The notes beneath the pieces are model-generated. The model worked only from the letters and a program-made list of their open reading frames with translations. It ran no database searches and had not been told where the DNA came from. The position numbers were made by a program, and so were the translations under genes. A DNA stretch of 64,000 nucleotides from contig JAPNXP010000010.1 of the NCBI GenBank assembly GCA_028753945.1, forward strand, positions 5,893,042 to 5,957,041. Reading direction: 5' to 3'. The first letter of the stretch is position 1. The number at the start of each line of letters is the position of its first letter. Shown in pieces: positions 21,683 through 36,824 of the stretch. Origin of the DNA: Hexactinellida sp. DTS-2022 (taxonomy: Eukaryota; Porifera; Hexactinellida).

Positions 21683-23264
21683 TATGCCCGTAATATGTAC
21701 AGCAATTAAAAAGACTACTATTTATATCCACCAACAAATTCAATATATAAATCCAGCAAGGAATTATCCAGGAGCGCGAGACGCTCCTTTTTGGAGTATG
21801 ATTTTGGGAAATTTTAATTTAGGAGCGCGAAAATTTGGAATCCTCTCCTATACCGTAATATTAATTTGTGATTTAGGCTTATGAAAAGCGTATTTACAAA
21901 TGCCTGTATAATACACGGAGTGTAATTTGACGTCATAACTTATATTAGGCATATAAATTTCCCGCCCAAATAAAGGCAATCTCACCAAAATACAAGTTTA
22001 GATGTTTATTGTATTTTTGAATTTTCTACTACAATTTTTGATACAAAATAACATATAGTATATGTCGATTGTATGTAATGAGCCGTTCAAACGTTACGTC
22101 ATGAAAAATTTACAGAAAATTATATACAACCTTACCTATATAAGCTTTTATGACCATTTTGAGTACAAAAATACGTCCGTCACACATTGGTTAGGGTATT
22201 CAAACGTTTTGTAACGCTTTTAATAAACATGATAGTGTCAATTAATTAATATGTGACAAACGATGCTTGCGTAAACGTTTGAACGGACAATAATATTATT
22301 TTGACCCTCACACAACAAATTTTGAAGCGTTACGTAACGTTTTATCCTCCAATATTAATTAACTAAACGATCCTTATATGGAATAATAACATTTTTGAAA
22401 AACTAGTATCATTACAAATCAACCGGGTTTTATTGTATTTATATATCCAGTCAATAAATTCATGGTTTCAAGGCCTATAATTATTATAAAGTAAATAATA
22501 ATAATAATACTCCGTATTTTCATTATCGTTGAAATTTTTGATTTATCTACAAATTTCTGAAAACAATATTACCTATAAAATAATAAATTATCGGAATTTA
22601 TTTCTAAGTTTAGTAGTTTCGAAATGGAGATTATATAATATTAATTTATTATATTGAAAATAATTACAATTAATTAATTAATTAATTAATTGAAATTAAT
22701 ACAAATATGTATTGCATAATGAAATGCTACTGACACAATTTGTTAGTTCCTATAATCAACTTTCACTGTTCGAATAATTCTTGGAATTGTTATCTGGCCT
22801 TACATCATTTTTGGTCAGGGTTTTATAATGGTTTTATAGGCCCGAAAATCGGTCAATTGTTTCTAAAAACCTTGGCTAACATTCAAAAAATATTAATAGT
22901 CGGTCATAAAAACTGACCTAACTTTTCAGTGACTTAAAAATACATAAAATTGCGGAAAATATCGGTGCCCGTTTTATAAATCAGAAATTTGATTGGTTGT
23001 TAAAGTACATACTAAGTTATTAATAAGTCTGACATTCCTTTACAAATATATTAACTTTTTAATTAAAAGTTTATTACAAACACAAAATAGGCTTTCATTA
23101 TTCTATAGGTATCAATTCGGGATTTTAATTAACTGAAAGGAATGTTTAATTAATTAAAATTCTCAACTCTATAAGAAATACGTATATATATATGTCTTTA
23201 GAAAATATGCTTGAGGGCTTTATTAGATGTGAAAAAATATTAATTTCATTTTTACTGCGTTCAG
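21683..23264. other. Region upstream of the MiT/TFE gene
   Basis: The family L element (21757-21917) starts 75 bases upstream of the ATG. 22080-22345 carries several copies of a near-palindrome related to AAGCGTTACGTAACGTTT, as at 18.65-19.0 kb. Bases 22671-22691 are a TTAA tandem tract. The rest is AT-rich without a gene. Confidence 0.5.
21757..21917 (+). mobile_element. Family L MITE (hAT-like)
   Basis: CAAGGAATTATCCAGGAGCG...GCCTGTATAATACACGG. The GAGCGCGAGACGCTCC hairpin is the family mark. Eight-base target duplications are clear at two other copies (41008-41187, 46807-46990). Confidence 0.7.
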
Positions 23265-23265
23265 T

Positions 23266-24090
23266 AATTATGAAGTTTCCTCTCTTATCTATTGTTAAGA
23301 AGTTAGCTGTTGTCATTTGTTGTTCCTGTCCTGTTAATTCTATCTTCTTTAGATAAGTACCGTCTCTGTTATAAGAAGTTAGCTGATGTCATTTGTTGTT
23401 CCTGTCCTGTTAATTCTATCTTCTTTAGATAAGTACCGTCTCTGTTATAGATAGTAATTCAGTGGGTGTTTCATTTTTCCATAACCGATTTCTTTCACAA
23501 ATTGGAGATTAACTATTTATATACTTTTAAATTTTTGATTTTGAGTTCCTAATTTCGGGGCTCAATTTCCTCCCGCATTTCTCTTGAATTTTCTGGATCG
23601 ATTCTATTTCCTTTCTCAGATCCATCAACTTGTCAGCCTCCTTTAAAATCGGAAAAAAACTAATTCAGCTTTTATAGTTTATTAAATTAAGCATTTTTTC
23701 CTGCATTTTTTCTTGATTTCTATCTGTCACAAACACTCCATCTTGTGACACACAAATACCATGTGGCTCTTTCAATTGGTCAGTTCCGAATGAACGCAGG
23801 TATTCTCCTTCTGTATTCAGTACTTGAATACGACTGTTATCTTTATCTGCAATTAACACTTCATTCGTATTTCTATCGACTGATATTCCTCTGGGATTAA
23901 TAAACTCTCCATCCTCAACACCCTTCATTGCACTTCTTAAGAACAGGGTTTACTCTCCCCACATACTCTGGTATCATTTCTATCAAATCAGTCTCTTCGA
24001 TCGCTTTACGAATCTTACCAGAGAAACAACGAAACTCAACAAACTCCAGATTCGCTACTGCTACCTTCTCAGCTGTTCTCAACTCAATTT
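23266..24090 (-). pseudogene. Broken copy of the NHL-propeller gene
   Basis: Minus-strand sequence matches the 401-residue NHL genes in pieces. 23701-24090 covers the end of the coiled coil and the first blades (SRIQVLNTEGEYLRSFG, PHGICVSQDGVFVTD) with stops and frame changes. 23266-23515 covers a later blade region, and the blades between are missing. A 76-bp segment is tandemly doubled (23301-23376, 23377-23452). Between the two homologous blocks, 23527-23661 is unrelated and could encode a coiled coil (KEADKLMDLRKEIESIQ). The N-terminal ~90 codons are absent. It is the fourth member of this gene family in the window. Confidence 0.85.
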
Positions 24091-25082
24091 ATTTATGCAA
24101 CTTTATAGTTTTAGTCGCTTTCAAGCCTTGATAACTTATTATTTATTATTTGTCTAATTTTATTTTTATCTTTGAGAGAGATTTGAATATTTGTATTTAG
24201 ATTTAAGATTTAATCAATTCAGGTAATAAACTTCCTTGTCGTTTAAACATGGGTACTTTGGAATTTGGATTTAAATACTAATTCAAGCCTTTGCTTTATA
24301 AAGGCCATCATTTTAACTATCTTATTATAGGAATAAACGTTAATTTAATGGAGCGTTAATTTCCTATAATAAGGTATTCAAACTTTTTATTTCGCGATCT
24401 TTTCTCGGTTTATTACCTTGGCGACTCAATATTCCAATGTAGCAGATAGGAACAAATAGTAATAATTATCAAGCTATATTATATTTTGATTACAGTAGAG
24501 CCTCTGAACAACGGACACCTTGGGACCGGAACCGTTGTCCGCTATTTAGAGGTTGCTTTTCTATTAGACATATGCTAAATAAATAAATCCGTGCCACGAG
24601 GGTTGTCCGCTATTTGGAGTGTCCGTTATGGGAGGCTCCACTGTATACGTATTTAGTATTCTAGCTATTTCCGGAAGAATTCTATTGAAAAAGACTTGTT
24701 TATTATATTCTCAAATAAATCAGTTTATTATAGAATGAATAACTGATTTATACTTTTTTATCACTTCATTAACAATGTCTTTTTTGTATGAATTTACTCT
24801 TTCTTTTTGCAAGTAATTTCTCAATGCTGTGAAAAGTAATTATTTCATACGTGTATTAATCCACGTTTATTATCCATGGTACTAGCAACCTCTTAACTAC
24901 AGTTATCATCCAACTTATATTGTGTGGCTTTGAAATGCCTTATACGTAAGAGAGGATAAAGTATCATATCAGGTCACCTGTTATATCATCTCATATACAT
25001 TTCAATGCATTCTAATTAGTACTACAATACATCAGGTATTTTACAATTACATTATTTGTTTTCTGTATTCTCTGTATTTTAT
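24091..25082. other. Intergenic region
   Basis: Contains the family H MITE (24493-24643) and a short palindromic stretch at 24323-24372 (CTTATTATAGGAA...TTCCTATAATAAGG) similar to the ends of the palindrome at 42371-42474. Otherwise AT-rich without a gene. Confidence 0.5.
24493..24643 (+). mobile_element. Family H MITE (pogo-like)
   Basis: CAGTAGAGCCTCTGAACAAC...GTTATGGGAGGCTCCACTG with TA flanks. Internal repeats of the core: AACGGACACC, CGTTGTCCGCTATTT and GTCCGCTATTTGG. The only copy seen here. Confidence 0.75.
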
Positions 25083-25088
25083 TTGAAT

Positions 25089-25310
25089 CGTTTCCAACAA
25101 ATATTTGTCAAGTTTTCTCACACTTATTTTAACTTCAATTTTTCAATCGTTTCCAACAAATATTTATTTGCGTTTTCTCACAATTAATTTACCTTCAATT
25201 TCTGACTTTTATAACAAGTATTTATTTGCGTTTACTCACAATTAATTTACCTTCAATTTCTGACTTTTTATAACAAATATCTATTTACATTTGGTAGCAG
25301 TTAATCCCAT
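25089..25310 (+). repeat. Tandem repeat of about 60 bp, 3.7 units, just upstream of INSIG
   Basis: Units start near 25089, 25148, 25207 and 25266 and share AACAAATATTTATTTGCG and TCTCACAATTAATTTACC. The array ends about 12 bases before the INSIG ATG, so it occupies the likely promoter and leader. Confidence 0.8.
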
Positions 25311-25322
25311 CTACAATCACAA

Positions 25323-25901
25323 ATGGAAAGTCCAGGCGCCTACAAACTAGGGCCTCGCATTATAGTATTATTCCTGACAGGTTTTTTCTGTGCTTTGGCC
25401 CTACTTTTGCAGCAAATCCAGAGAAACGTGATCGTTCCCGGTTCGCTAACTCATCTCCACAGATCCGCTTGGTGGATAACACCAGGCTCAGCGACAGCCG
25501 CTGTTCTGATTGGCTTAGCTTACCCCTATGTAGATGAATGTATGGGTGAAAAACATAATTTCGGTCGGGAATGGTCAAGTGTTTTGAGGTGTTTGGCAAT
25601 ATTTGTTGGAATTACACATGCCTCTGTGAAGATTTGTTTCGTAGATGAGTTACAGTTGAGTATCGCGATCGCATTTTTATCGTTTGGTATGTGGTGGTTG
25701 TTTGATCGGTCAATTGGTGGACTAATACTCGGGTTTCTCATTGCGTTTATTGGAACTGGGTTTATACATTTGTTGGCTTCCTATGGTTACTTCGCATTAT
25801 CGGAAACTGATTATCAATATTTGTCTTGGTTGCCTGGAATTATATTCGCTGGGGGTACAACATTTGGAAGTATCGGAAGGCAACTAGCTATTTCTATTTG
25901 A
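25323..25901 (+). CDS. INSIG: INSIG, ER sterol-sensing membrane protein
   Basis: 192 residues, one exon, six predicted membrane segments, close in size to INSIG2 (225). Signature segments match INSIG1/2: LLQQIQRNV, SAWWITPGSATAAVLIGLAYP, REWSSVLRCLAIFVGITHAS, LWWTFDRS-like WWLFDRS and SWLPGIIFAGG...GNIGRQLA-like GSIGRQLAI. The aspartate of FDRS, needed in mammalian INSIG1 for SCAP binding, is kept. INSIG holds SCAP-SREBP in the ER and presents HMG-CoA reductase for degradation when sterols are high. The N-terminus is short (about 8 residues before the first helix), as in INSIG2-like forms. A poly(A) signal lies 88 bases past the stop. Confidence 0.95.
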   Translation: MESPGAYKLGPRIIVLFLTGFFCALALLLQQIQRNVIVPGSLTHLHRSAWWITPGSATAAVLIGLAYPYVDECMGEKHNFGREWSSVLRCLAIFVGITHASVKICFVDELQLSIAIAFLSFGMWWLFDRSIGGLILGFLIAFIGTGFIHLLASYGYFALSETDYQYLSWLPGIIFAGGTTFGSIGRQLAISI

Positions 25902-25989
25902 TTTATTGTAATAGTATTATTCGTAACTTGAGTGTATTATTTGAAGGGTAATATTATGATAACTCGTATACCTTATTGTAAGCGAGATT

Positions 25990-25995
25990 AATAAA
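25990..25995 (+). terminator. Poly(A) signal of INSIG
   Basis: AATAAA 88 bases after the INSIG stop codon. Confidence 0.5.
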
Positions 25996-26088
25996 ATGAA
26001 GTCCCATTTTTGGTATAAATTATAGGGTTTACTTATGCAGTAGAACCTCGTAAACTTAAAATTACTTAATGTATTATAAACAATGAAA

Positions 26089-26440
26089 TAACTTATATGT
26101 AGACTGTCTATTTCTAGACCAGGTTTTCTTGACTTAAAATACTATTACCCATAGACGGCAGGGCTTTTGGTCTACAGAATTTATAGACGGTCACAATTTT
26201 TAGCTTACTTTATATGGTCTTTTATAGACCGTCTACATATAAGGATGCTTTTATATAAAAACTTTTTAGGAGCATCCTTATATGTAGACGGTCTATAAAA
26301 GCCCATACAAACTAAGCTAAAAATTTGTAGACCGTCGATAAATTCTGTAGACCAAAAGCCCTGCCGTCTATGGGTAATAGTATTTTATATGTAAGAAAAT
26401 CTGGTCTAGAAATAGACGGTCTACATATAAGTTATTTCTT
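26089..26440. mobile_element. Family N foldback MITE
   Basis: About 350 bp, almost entirely two inverted arms of about 165 bp: ACTTATATGTAGACTGTCTA...AGACGGTCTACATATAAGT. GTAGACGGTCTATAAA is repeated within each arm. The terminal TTACTTATAT is shared with families M, O and P. Confidence 0.8.
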
Positions 26441-26829
26441 TATTAAAACTGATGATCATTTCTTATCTACGTACATTTACCCATGATCTCTATACAAAGG
26501 GAATCCGTTATATAATGTTTATAGAATACATGATAGATATGTATACAGTAGTTCGTATTAACGGGTTCTACTTGTATACTGTATACATAATAATGGATAT
26601 GTATAGTTTGTTACTTATATTACTCTGTTTAATCGAATAGATTAGCCTGATTATTGTATAAATGTCATTTTTTTGTAAAAACTGACTTTTTTGAGTTTAC
26701 CTGAATTATAACAAAATGAGCTCAAAATAAGCTCAAAATAAGTTAACTATAGTTTTATTATAACTAAACCATTGGATTTAATTTACAAATCAAAATTAAG
26801 TGAAATACTGTCCAATATATGATAACAAA

Positions 26830-27669
26830 ATGTTACTAATTCTACTTATTATTTGTATTGTTATAATTTCGCTTTTTTCCGTATGGTTTTATAAGAAAAA
26901 GTTTCATCAAAAACCAATGTCAATTCGTTATAAATTAGAAAGAATTCTTTCAAACATTGATTCTGCTTTTATTCGTTTCAACAGAAAACAAACTGAAATC
27001 ACTACAAACAAACCAAGGCTGGTCGCTGTTTCAAAAACAAAGCCAATTGAATCGATTTTAGAAGCGTATTTATCGGGGCAACGACATTTTGGAGAAAACT
27101 ATGTTCAAGAATTATTTGAAAAAAGCACAAACCCAAATATACTACAAACCTGTAATGAAATTAACTGGCATTTCATTGGTCATTTACAGCGTAAAAATGC
27201 AAGGTTATTAACACGTATTCCTAACTTATGGATTTGTGAATCGATTGACAGTCAAAAAATCGCCGATACTTTGAACTTTCAATGGGAGAAAAGTAATCTG
27301 CCAGTACTAAGGGTAATGGTACAAATTAATACGAGCAGAGAAGAAAATAAATTTGGGTGTAATCCAGAATTATGTTTTGAGTTAGTTGATTACGTCATCA
27401 AGAAATGTCCTCGTTTGAAATTCACTGGGCTTATGACTATAGGAAAGTTTGGGTATAATGTCAAGACAATGGGTGTTAATCCTGATTTTATAGAGCTCTT
27501 AAAATGTAAGCATTCCTTGTGTACAGACCTGTCGTTATGCAGTGATGATGTTGAGTTAAGTATGGGCATGTCAAGTGATTACGAACATGCAATTGAATTG
27601 GGGAGCAATAATGTTAGGATCGGAACAGAAATATTTGGAGTTAGGAATTATACTAAGAAAGATAGTTAG
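26830..27669 (+). CDS. PLPBP: PLP homeostasis protein (YggS/PROSC family) with a hydrophobic N-terminal leader
   Basis: 279 residues from the ATG at 26830. The core matches PLPBP: RLVAVSKTKP with the PLP-binding lysine, FGENYVQELFEK, WHFIGHLQRKN, VMVQINTSREENKFG, GLMTIGKFG, ELSMGMSSDYEHAIELGSNNVRIGTEIFG-type end and RNYTKK. The family is a single-domain TIM barrel that buffers pyridoxal 5'-phosphate. Oddly, the frame begins with MLLILLIICIVIISLFSVWF then YKKKF, a good signal-anchor; other PLPBPs are soluble. An internal ATG at 26917 (MSIRYKLERIL) would give a normal 250-residue cytosolic form. A six-codon upstream ORF starting at 26819 overlaps the first ATG. No intron. A poly(A) signal AATAAA lies at 27803-27808. 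Confidence 0.92.
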   Translation: MLLILLIICIVIISLFSVWFYKKKFHQKPMSIRYKLERILSNIDSAFIRFNRKQTEITTNKPRLVAVSKTKPIESILEAYLSGQRHFGENYVQELFEKSTNPNILQTCNEINWHFIGHLQRKNARLLTRIPNLWICESIDSQKIADTLNFQWEKSNLPVLRVMVQINTSREENKFGCNPELCFELVDYVIKKCPRLKFTGLMTIGKFGYNVKTMGVNPDFIELLKCKHSLCTDLSLCSDDVELSMGMSSDYEHAIELGSNNVRIGTEIFGVRNYTKKDS

Positions 27670-27802
27670 GTTTAGTATAGTTATTGTTTGTTGTCTATTC
27701 ATGTGTGTTTGCGTTTGTAATTGCCTTTGGAAACAAAGCATATATTATTATTATCTTGATTGCTTTATAAACTTAATTTACTCATTTCCACTTAAATGAT
27801 CC

Positions 27803-27808
27803 AATAAA
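27803..27808 (+). terminator. Poly(A) signal of PLPBP
   Basis: AATAAA 134 bases after the stop codon. Confidence 0.45.
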
Positions 27809-28164
27809 TACTATAAATGTAAAGGGATTACAATTGAAACCGGTTTTTCTAACCATTCTTTTCAGATAAAAATAGTAAAAATCGATAGTTAGAAAAAAAC
27901 CGATGAAAAATACTAGTAAAAGTTGGAATTTCTTACAAAATATTGCATCACAATTAGTTAGAATAACCCGAGTTAGTATAAACCGGTTTCGACTGTATAA
28001 ATTAACACAAATACTTTATTTTAGTTATGAAATACACTCTTTTTAACCTTCAAAAGTCAAACTATTTTATTTAATGTTAATACACCACGGATATACATAC
28101 TATATTGCTATATTACTGTATAACATACATTCGAGTATACTAATATAGTTTGAATACAATCCTG

Positions 28165-31932
<3,768 letters not shown>

Positions 31933-32793
31933 ATTTATTGGAAAACTATTTTATAGTTCTTCGCTTGTATTTATACTAATTGCACCAGCTTTCTGTAAAA
32001 TTGTCCAACCAGAATTGAGGGTTTTACTGTTACTTTGTGACTTTTTTTAGATTTATTATAGTAATTCCCAATTATTAGATATCTCAATTGCTTTCCATTT
32101 TTTATAAATAATTATCATTTTTTATAAATAATTATCATTTTTATTGTTGCTAACAGTAAACAGTGGACTAGCGAATTTCTCGTTATCCAAATTTGTAAAA
32201 ACTATGTCACTAAGTAGAATATTAATTAATACGTTTTAATGGGATGGAAATTCCAATTTTATTTTAGTAATTGTTCGTATTGGAAGTACAGTTAATACGA
32301 AGTAATTTTTAACCCTGCAATGTTATAACGTCAGTAAGTTCAGTGTTTATATATTGGAATATTTGTGGAAATTATCGTGTTTTAATGTCTACTATAGCAT
32401 GACTTGAAGTCATGCTATAGTAACTAAACGTAAAAATAGCATAATATGTTTTAGGATATTAGTTTAATTAATTTTCAAATTCAAAATCTGATCATGTTTG
32501 TTCAATATAGTCAATTCGATTTTCGCATTCTTGATATGACTTCGAAAACTAAATATCATTTCTAATTAATATTCATGCAAAATATTGTCTGTAATCAAAT
32601 CGATAAACTTTAGACGAATATATTAATCACATTTCTGAGTCTAAACAAGTTTACGGATCTCTTTTGGTTTAGATGACTTGGATTTATTTGTACCGTTGAC
32701 CGCAAAGTTTAAAATTTATTTTTAGATTATTGTATAATATGAATACAGTCGACTCCGATTAACTAATATATTGGTCACCAACCAAATACATGT

Positions 32794-33027
32794 ACAGTAG
32801 AACTTCGTTAGTACGAACACCAGGGGACCTATCATTATGTATTCGCCTTACACCGGAATTCGTATTAACCGGTGTAATTTGTATTCAAAAAGCTTTGAAG
32901 GGGACTCAAATAGTGTTCATATTAACCGGAATTTCGTATTAACCGGTGTCATTTGTATTTAAAAGGCTTTGAATGGGACTGAAATAGTGTTCATATTAAC
33001 CATAATTATACTAACGAGGTTCTACTG
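32794..33027 (+). mobile_element. Family A MITE with an internal duplication
   Basis: CAGTAGAACTTCGTTAGTAC...CTAACGAGGTTCTACTG, 234 bp. The block GTATTAACCGGTGT.ATTTGTATT...AAAGGCTTTGAA.GGGACT is present twice, making it ~75 bp longer than other A copies. Confidence 0.75.
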
Positions 33028-33374
33028 TGTATCAGATACATAATATCAACCGAATATAAACAACAGTCAACTACGCTTAAAATTGTGTCATTCATTCCAA
33101 GGAATTAATGACACAATTAAGCAGATAGCACAATTAACCGAAATTGTACTATTTTGAGGGTATAACTAGTTTTTATTTTTATTTCTTATTAGAAATACAT
33201 GTATACTGCACCATGCACCACACGAAATTAAATATATAAATACTGTACTTTTCAAATGTAAATTTAGAAAATTGACCCAATTATTTAAAATTATTTTGTA
33301 TTAAAAAGGTTTTTTTGGCATGATTCTGTTCTTGGATAAATAAAAGGGTTTTTGAAAGGTTGATACCAGACTAC

Positions 33375-33470
33375 CAGTAGAACTCGGTTATAATGTACCC
33401 CCTCGGGAAATATAAATTAGTAAGTAATATCCAAGTATACGTACTAACCGAATTGGCACTACTGTCACTA
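33375..33470 (+). mobile_element. Family F MITE, left half
   Basis: CAGTAGAACTCGGTTATAAT, GTACCCCCTCGGGAAATATA and TACGTACTAACCGA are the family marks. The right terminus is missing. Confidence 0.65.
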
Positions 33471-34125
33471 CATAGAAATATATATATAAATCGACAAACT
33501 TTTAGTCATCATCTAATTTCCTTTGAACTTAATGACTTCGGTTTAAACTTTCATTTTCTTGTCATGTTTTGTTGTTTCAAATAGTTCCTATTCCGATGAC
33601 GCAAATAGTATACATTTATATTCAAAAGAGAAATATTCAGAATGTGCTTTCTAGTTTGTTTAATAAGGAGAAACAATGGTACAATTTCGACACCCGATAA
33701 CCCCCAATTTTTTTACGTTTTTGGACAGTACACGTTATTCTAAGAAGGACATAGTAACTCAGAATTTCTAAAATTAAGACAAATTTGAATTAGATATTGA
33801 TAGTTTAATTAGAATAAAGGTGAATCCATACTAGTTTCAATGGCAATTCTAGCAAATTTCTCTGTTTGGCGTAAGTTTTTAATTTAGTGCCAATTTAAAT
33901 CTACTCTATTAGTAAAAGGGATTTCTCCACCGGAATTTCGATTTTGATTTTATTCTTTTTCTCTAAAGATTTTCTAATAATTACTCGATTTTATTCTTTT
34001 TTTCTGAAGATTTTCAAATAATCACTCGATTTTATCAGAAATTTGGCATTATATAATTACTAACTCTATAACTTTGTATTAATAAATAAGTTTTTTGCTA
34101 AAAGAAAATCAATAAATCTAGCGTT

Positions 34126-34275
34126 GGTGTTCGCGTGTTTGCAGATCGCATTTTGCACGAAATTGGCGAATTTAGGCGAATTTGCTATTAAAGGAACAGA
34201 GTTAACATTAAATGCTTGCTTGGGAGTGAAATAACTTGAAATAAGGGAATATTTATATTAGGCGAACACCACTGT
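34126..34275 (-). mobile_element. Family R element (pogo-like end)
   Basis: Shares AGATCGCATTTTGCACGAAAT, GAACAGAGTTAACATTAAAT and the end ATTAGGCGAACACCACTGTA with 38027-38175. On the minus strand it begins CAGTGGTGTTCGCCTAATAT. Confidence 0.65.
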
Positions 34276-34329
34276 AATAACTAATTATTTATGAATATTT
34301 GTTAGCAAATTCACGAAATTTTAAATATT

Positions 34330-34449
34330 AAGTAGAACCTCATTAATAATACGTGTTCGCCTTATCTTAATTTCGTATTAATGTCATTTGTATTGAAAAA
34401 GGCTTTGAAAGGGACTGAAATAGTGTTCGTATTAACCACGTTCTACTGT
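34330..34449 (+). mobile_element. Family A MITE, shortened
   Basis: AGTAGAACCTCATTAATAAT...ATTAACCACGTTCTACTG; lacks the ACACCAGGGGACC block. Confidence 0.65.
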
Positions 34450-35225
34450 ATCTACTGTTGTTATTATTGTTGTTGTTGTTGTTGCAACTATGTTAATTGC
34501 ATTACCTGGATTTAACCTACGTTCATGTATCTACTTGTCTCAAAATGGGTGTTAATTTGAAAACAAAGTTTAAGATGCCTTACACTTCCATTCATTGAAT
34601 CAATTACACATCAGTTAGATAACTTTCGTGTTGTTATTAGAGGAATTATTAACTGCTTTTGTAATTAACAGGATTCATTTAATTACTGACACCTTTTCAG
34701 CTTATGATTCCTACTATCTTAACATTTTGAAGGAATTTTCAATTTTTATCAAATCAACACTTATATTTCAAAGTTTTTTTTAATGTTTCGTCTTAATTTA
34801 GTCTTATACATAAATTACTTTTGCACAAATATAGTCTTTGGAATTTTTAATACTTTAATTTTGACTGATAAGCATTTATTGAAGATTATTAAATTTGAAT
34901 TTAATTGCACCAGATGTACACACAAGTTTTTAACAAACTTCAAAATATTTAAATATTCTCTTTCTATGATTTAACATCAACACAACACTATTATGAATTC
35001 GTCAGCAAACAGAACTAGACATGACAACTGAATCTATATGTCACGATGCTTACATGCATTATGCATCGTACTACACTAATGAGTTGTGTAATGCTGGCTT
35101 CTACTTGAGATCCAAAAGGTTTAAAAGGAGTGAACTTGACGGAAATTCAGTATTCAAGCTAACTGCTGAACTTACAATTTCTTATTTTTTGACTTTTTGA
35201 ATTTTTTTCTTACTTTCATCTCAAA

Positions 35226-36387
35226 ATGGAATTTCAACTCCATAATAATATTTTCCAACAACCCGAAATTTTGGAAACTAAAATTCTAACTCAAGTCAAC
35301 AAATTGCCTTGCAAACCTGAAAACGCGAAATTATGCATTGAAAACAACACGAATGGAATTTCTTCTCAACAACCATTCCAATTCCCAGCTTTACAAACCA
35401 ACCAATTCGCGATCCCAGAAGATAAATTAGTTGCTTTCCATCAATTCTCAATTGATAACCTCCCATTCATTCCAGTCGTTACTAATCAAGCCGATTCTCA
35501 AACCACAAACAAATCGAAATCTCGAACGCGATTACCCAAAATTTGCAGAGTTTGCGGCAAAAGTGTACTTGATCTTCGCCGACATTTGGATCAGTGTCAC
35601 AAGGAACTAAACCGTCTACAAATAGTCAAGATAGTCGCTGAATCGAAACGTTTTCGCCGGGATCTCAAAAAGAGTCCTTCAAAAGCAGTCAGGAACGTTC
35701 TTCTTTGTCCCTACACAAATGAATTTGGAGAAATATGCAACCGACCAATCGTGGAATATAAGTGAGTTTTATTTTAATTTGCTAAACACATTTTGTTGTA
35801 CACATTTTGAATATTTTTGATCAATTTTTATTTTTTTTAGACTTTACCAACATTTGAAATTCTACCACCACATTCATCCCAAATCCGACGAAGGAATCCG
35901 ATTGGTCAAACACGCGAGAGCTAATCCATTCGCTTCCAAATCTATTTTTTCAGAATCGAGTGAAATTCTCAACAACGATTCCGGATCTGAAAATTCTACA
36001 ATTTCAAATGAAACTTTCGATTTCGATTCAGAGCCTTACCAAATACACTTGTCTTTCCCAGGCGAAACTTCACCTGTGAACTTACCAACATTTTCCGATA
36101 ACAATTCGACTCTAATCACACATTCACCGATACAATCTGACTCAAATTCTTCAAGTCCTATTACAATTCTAACTCCATCATCGCCGATACAAACACCACA
36201 CTGTATACCATCTTTACCAGAAATTTCCTGTAAAGTTGTATCGATTGGAATCAACTTAGCTGTCTCTTGTAAGAATCTACCTTCAATCACATCTTCTCAG
36301 GAAACCACTTGTCTTATAACTCGACACGAAGACGATGATATTCTTTACATTTCAATTCCAAATTTGACCATAAATGACACTTCATAA
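35226..36387 (+). CDS. Zinc-finger-like protein of unknown function (two exons)
   Basis: Model: 35226-35761 and 35841-36387, 1083 nt, 360 residues; donor AA/GTGAGT, acceptor after an oligo-T tract (TTTTTTTTAG), phase 2. The intron is only 79 nt. Residues about 104-122 (CRVCGKSVLDLRRHLDQCH) form a C2H2/C2HC-like finger. A second cysteine-histidine group spans the intron: CPYTNEFGEIC then EYKLYQHLKFYHH (C-x9-C-x11-H-x4-H). A basic stretch RFRRDLKKSPSK lies between. The N-terminal 100 residues are Q/N/P-rich; the C-terminal 150 are S/T/N-rich and acidic. It resembles a small nuclear DNA-binding protein, but I cannot assign a family. The ATG follows a pyrimidine-rich leader. Confidence 0.7.
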
Positions 36388-36632
36388 CCAAGGATGATTC
36401 ATTTCTCTCAATATACGTTTTATAATAAGTATTATTTCTGTCAATTTGTATTCTCTGTTTCATAATTTCACTCAGTTAATACTATTAATTAAATTCAGTT
36501 CATATTAAACTTATGATATTTAACCTACGAACCAACATAGTAATTCTTAACAACTAATATTATGCGGCAAAGTCCTAATAGTATTTTAAGTTGAGTGCTT
36601 TAAATTCACGAAGGCTTAAAAGGTAACAAATA

Positions 36633-36824
36633 CAGTCTGGTTATTTATTATGATCATTCAAGGGACCAAAAATTGTGTCCATAATAGAGAGACTTCATAA
36701 TTAGCGAACTCAACTTAATACAAACCCTATGTAAGTTGTTAAATTGGGACCATAGGGCTTGTTCATAATAAAAAGTTTCTTATTAAGCAGACGAAAAATA
36801 ATTCACAATAAGCAGACCTGACTG
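36633..36824 (-). mobile_element. Family C MITE, reverse orientation
   Basis: CAGTCTGGTTATTTATTATG...CAGACCTGACTG, 192 bp, TA on both sides. Confidence 0.8.

Larger units (their letters stand above)
31933..35225. other. Intergenic region with scattered MITEs
   Basis: Between divergent genes. Contains a 28-bp tandem doublet (TTTTTTATAAATAATTATCA near 32098), an inverted repeat around TAGCATGACTTGAAGTCATGCTA (32395-32420), family A copies (32794-33027, 34330-34449), an E-like fragment (33060-33150), an F left half (33375-33470) and an R copy (34126-34275). No gene seen. Confidence 0.55.
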
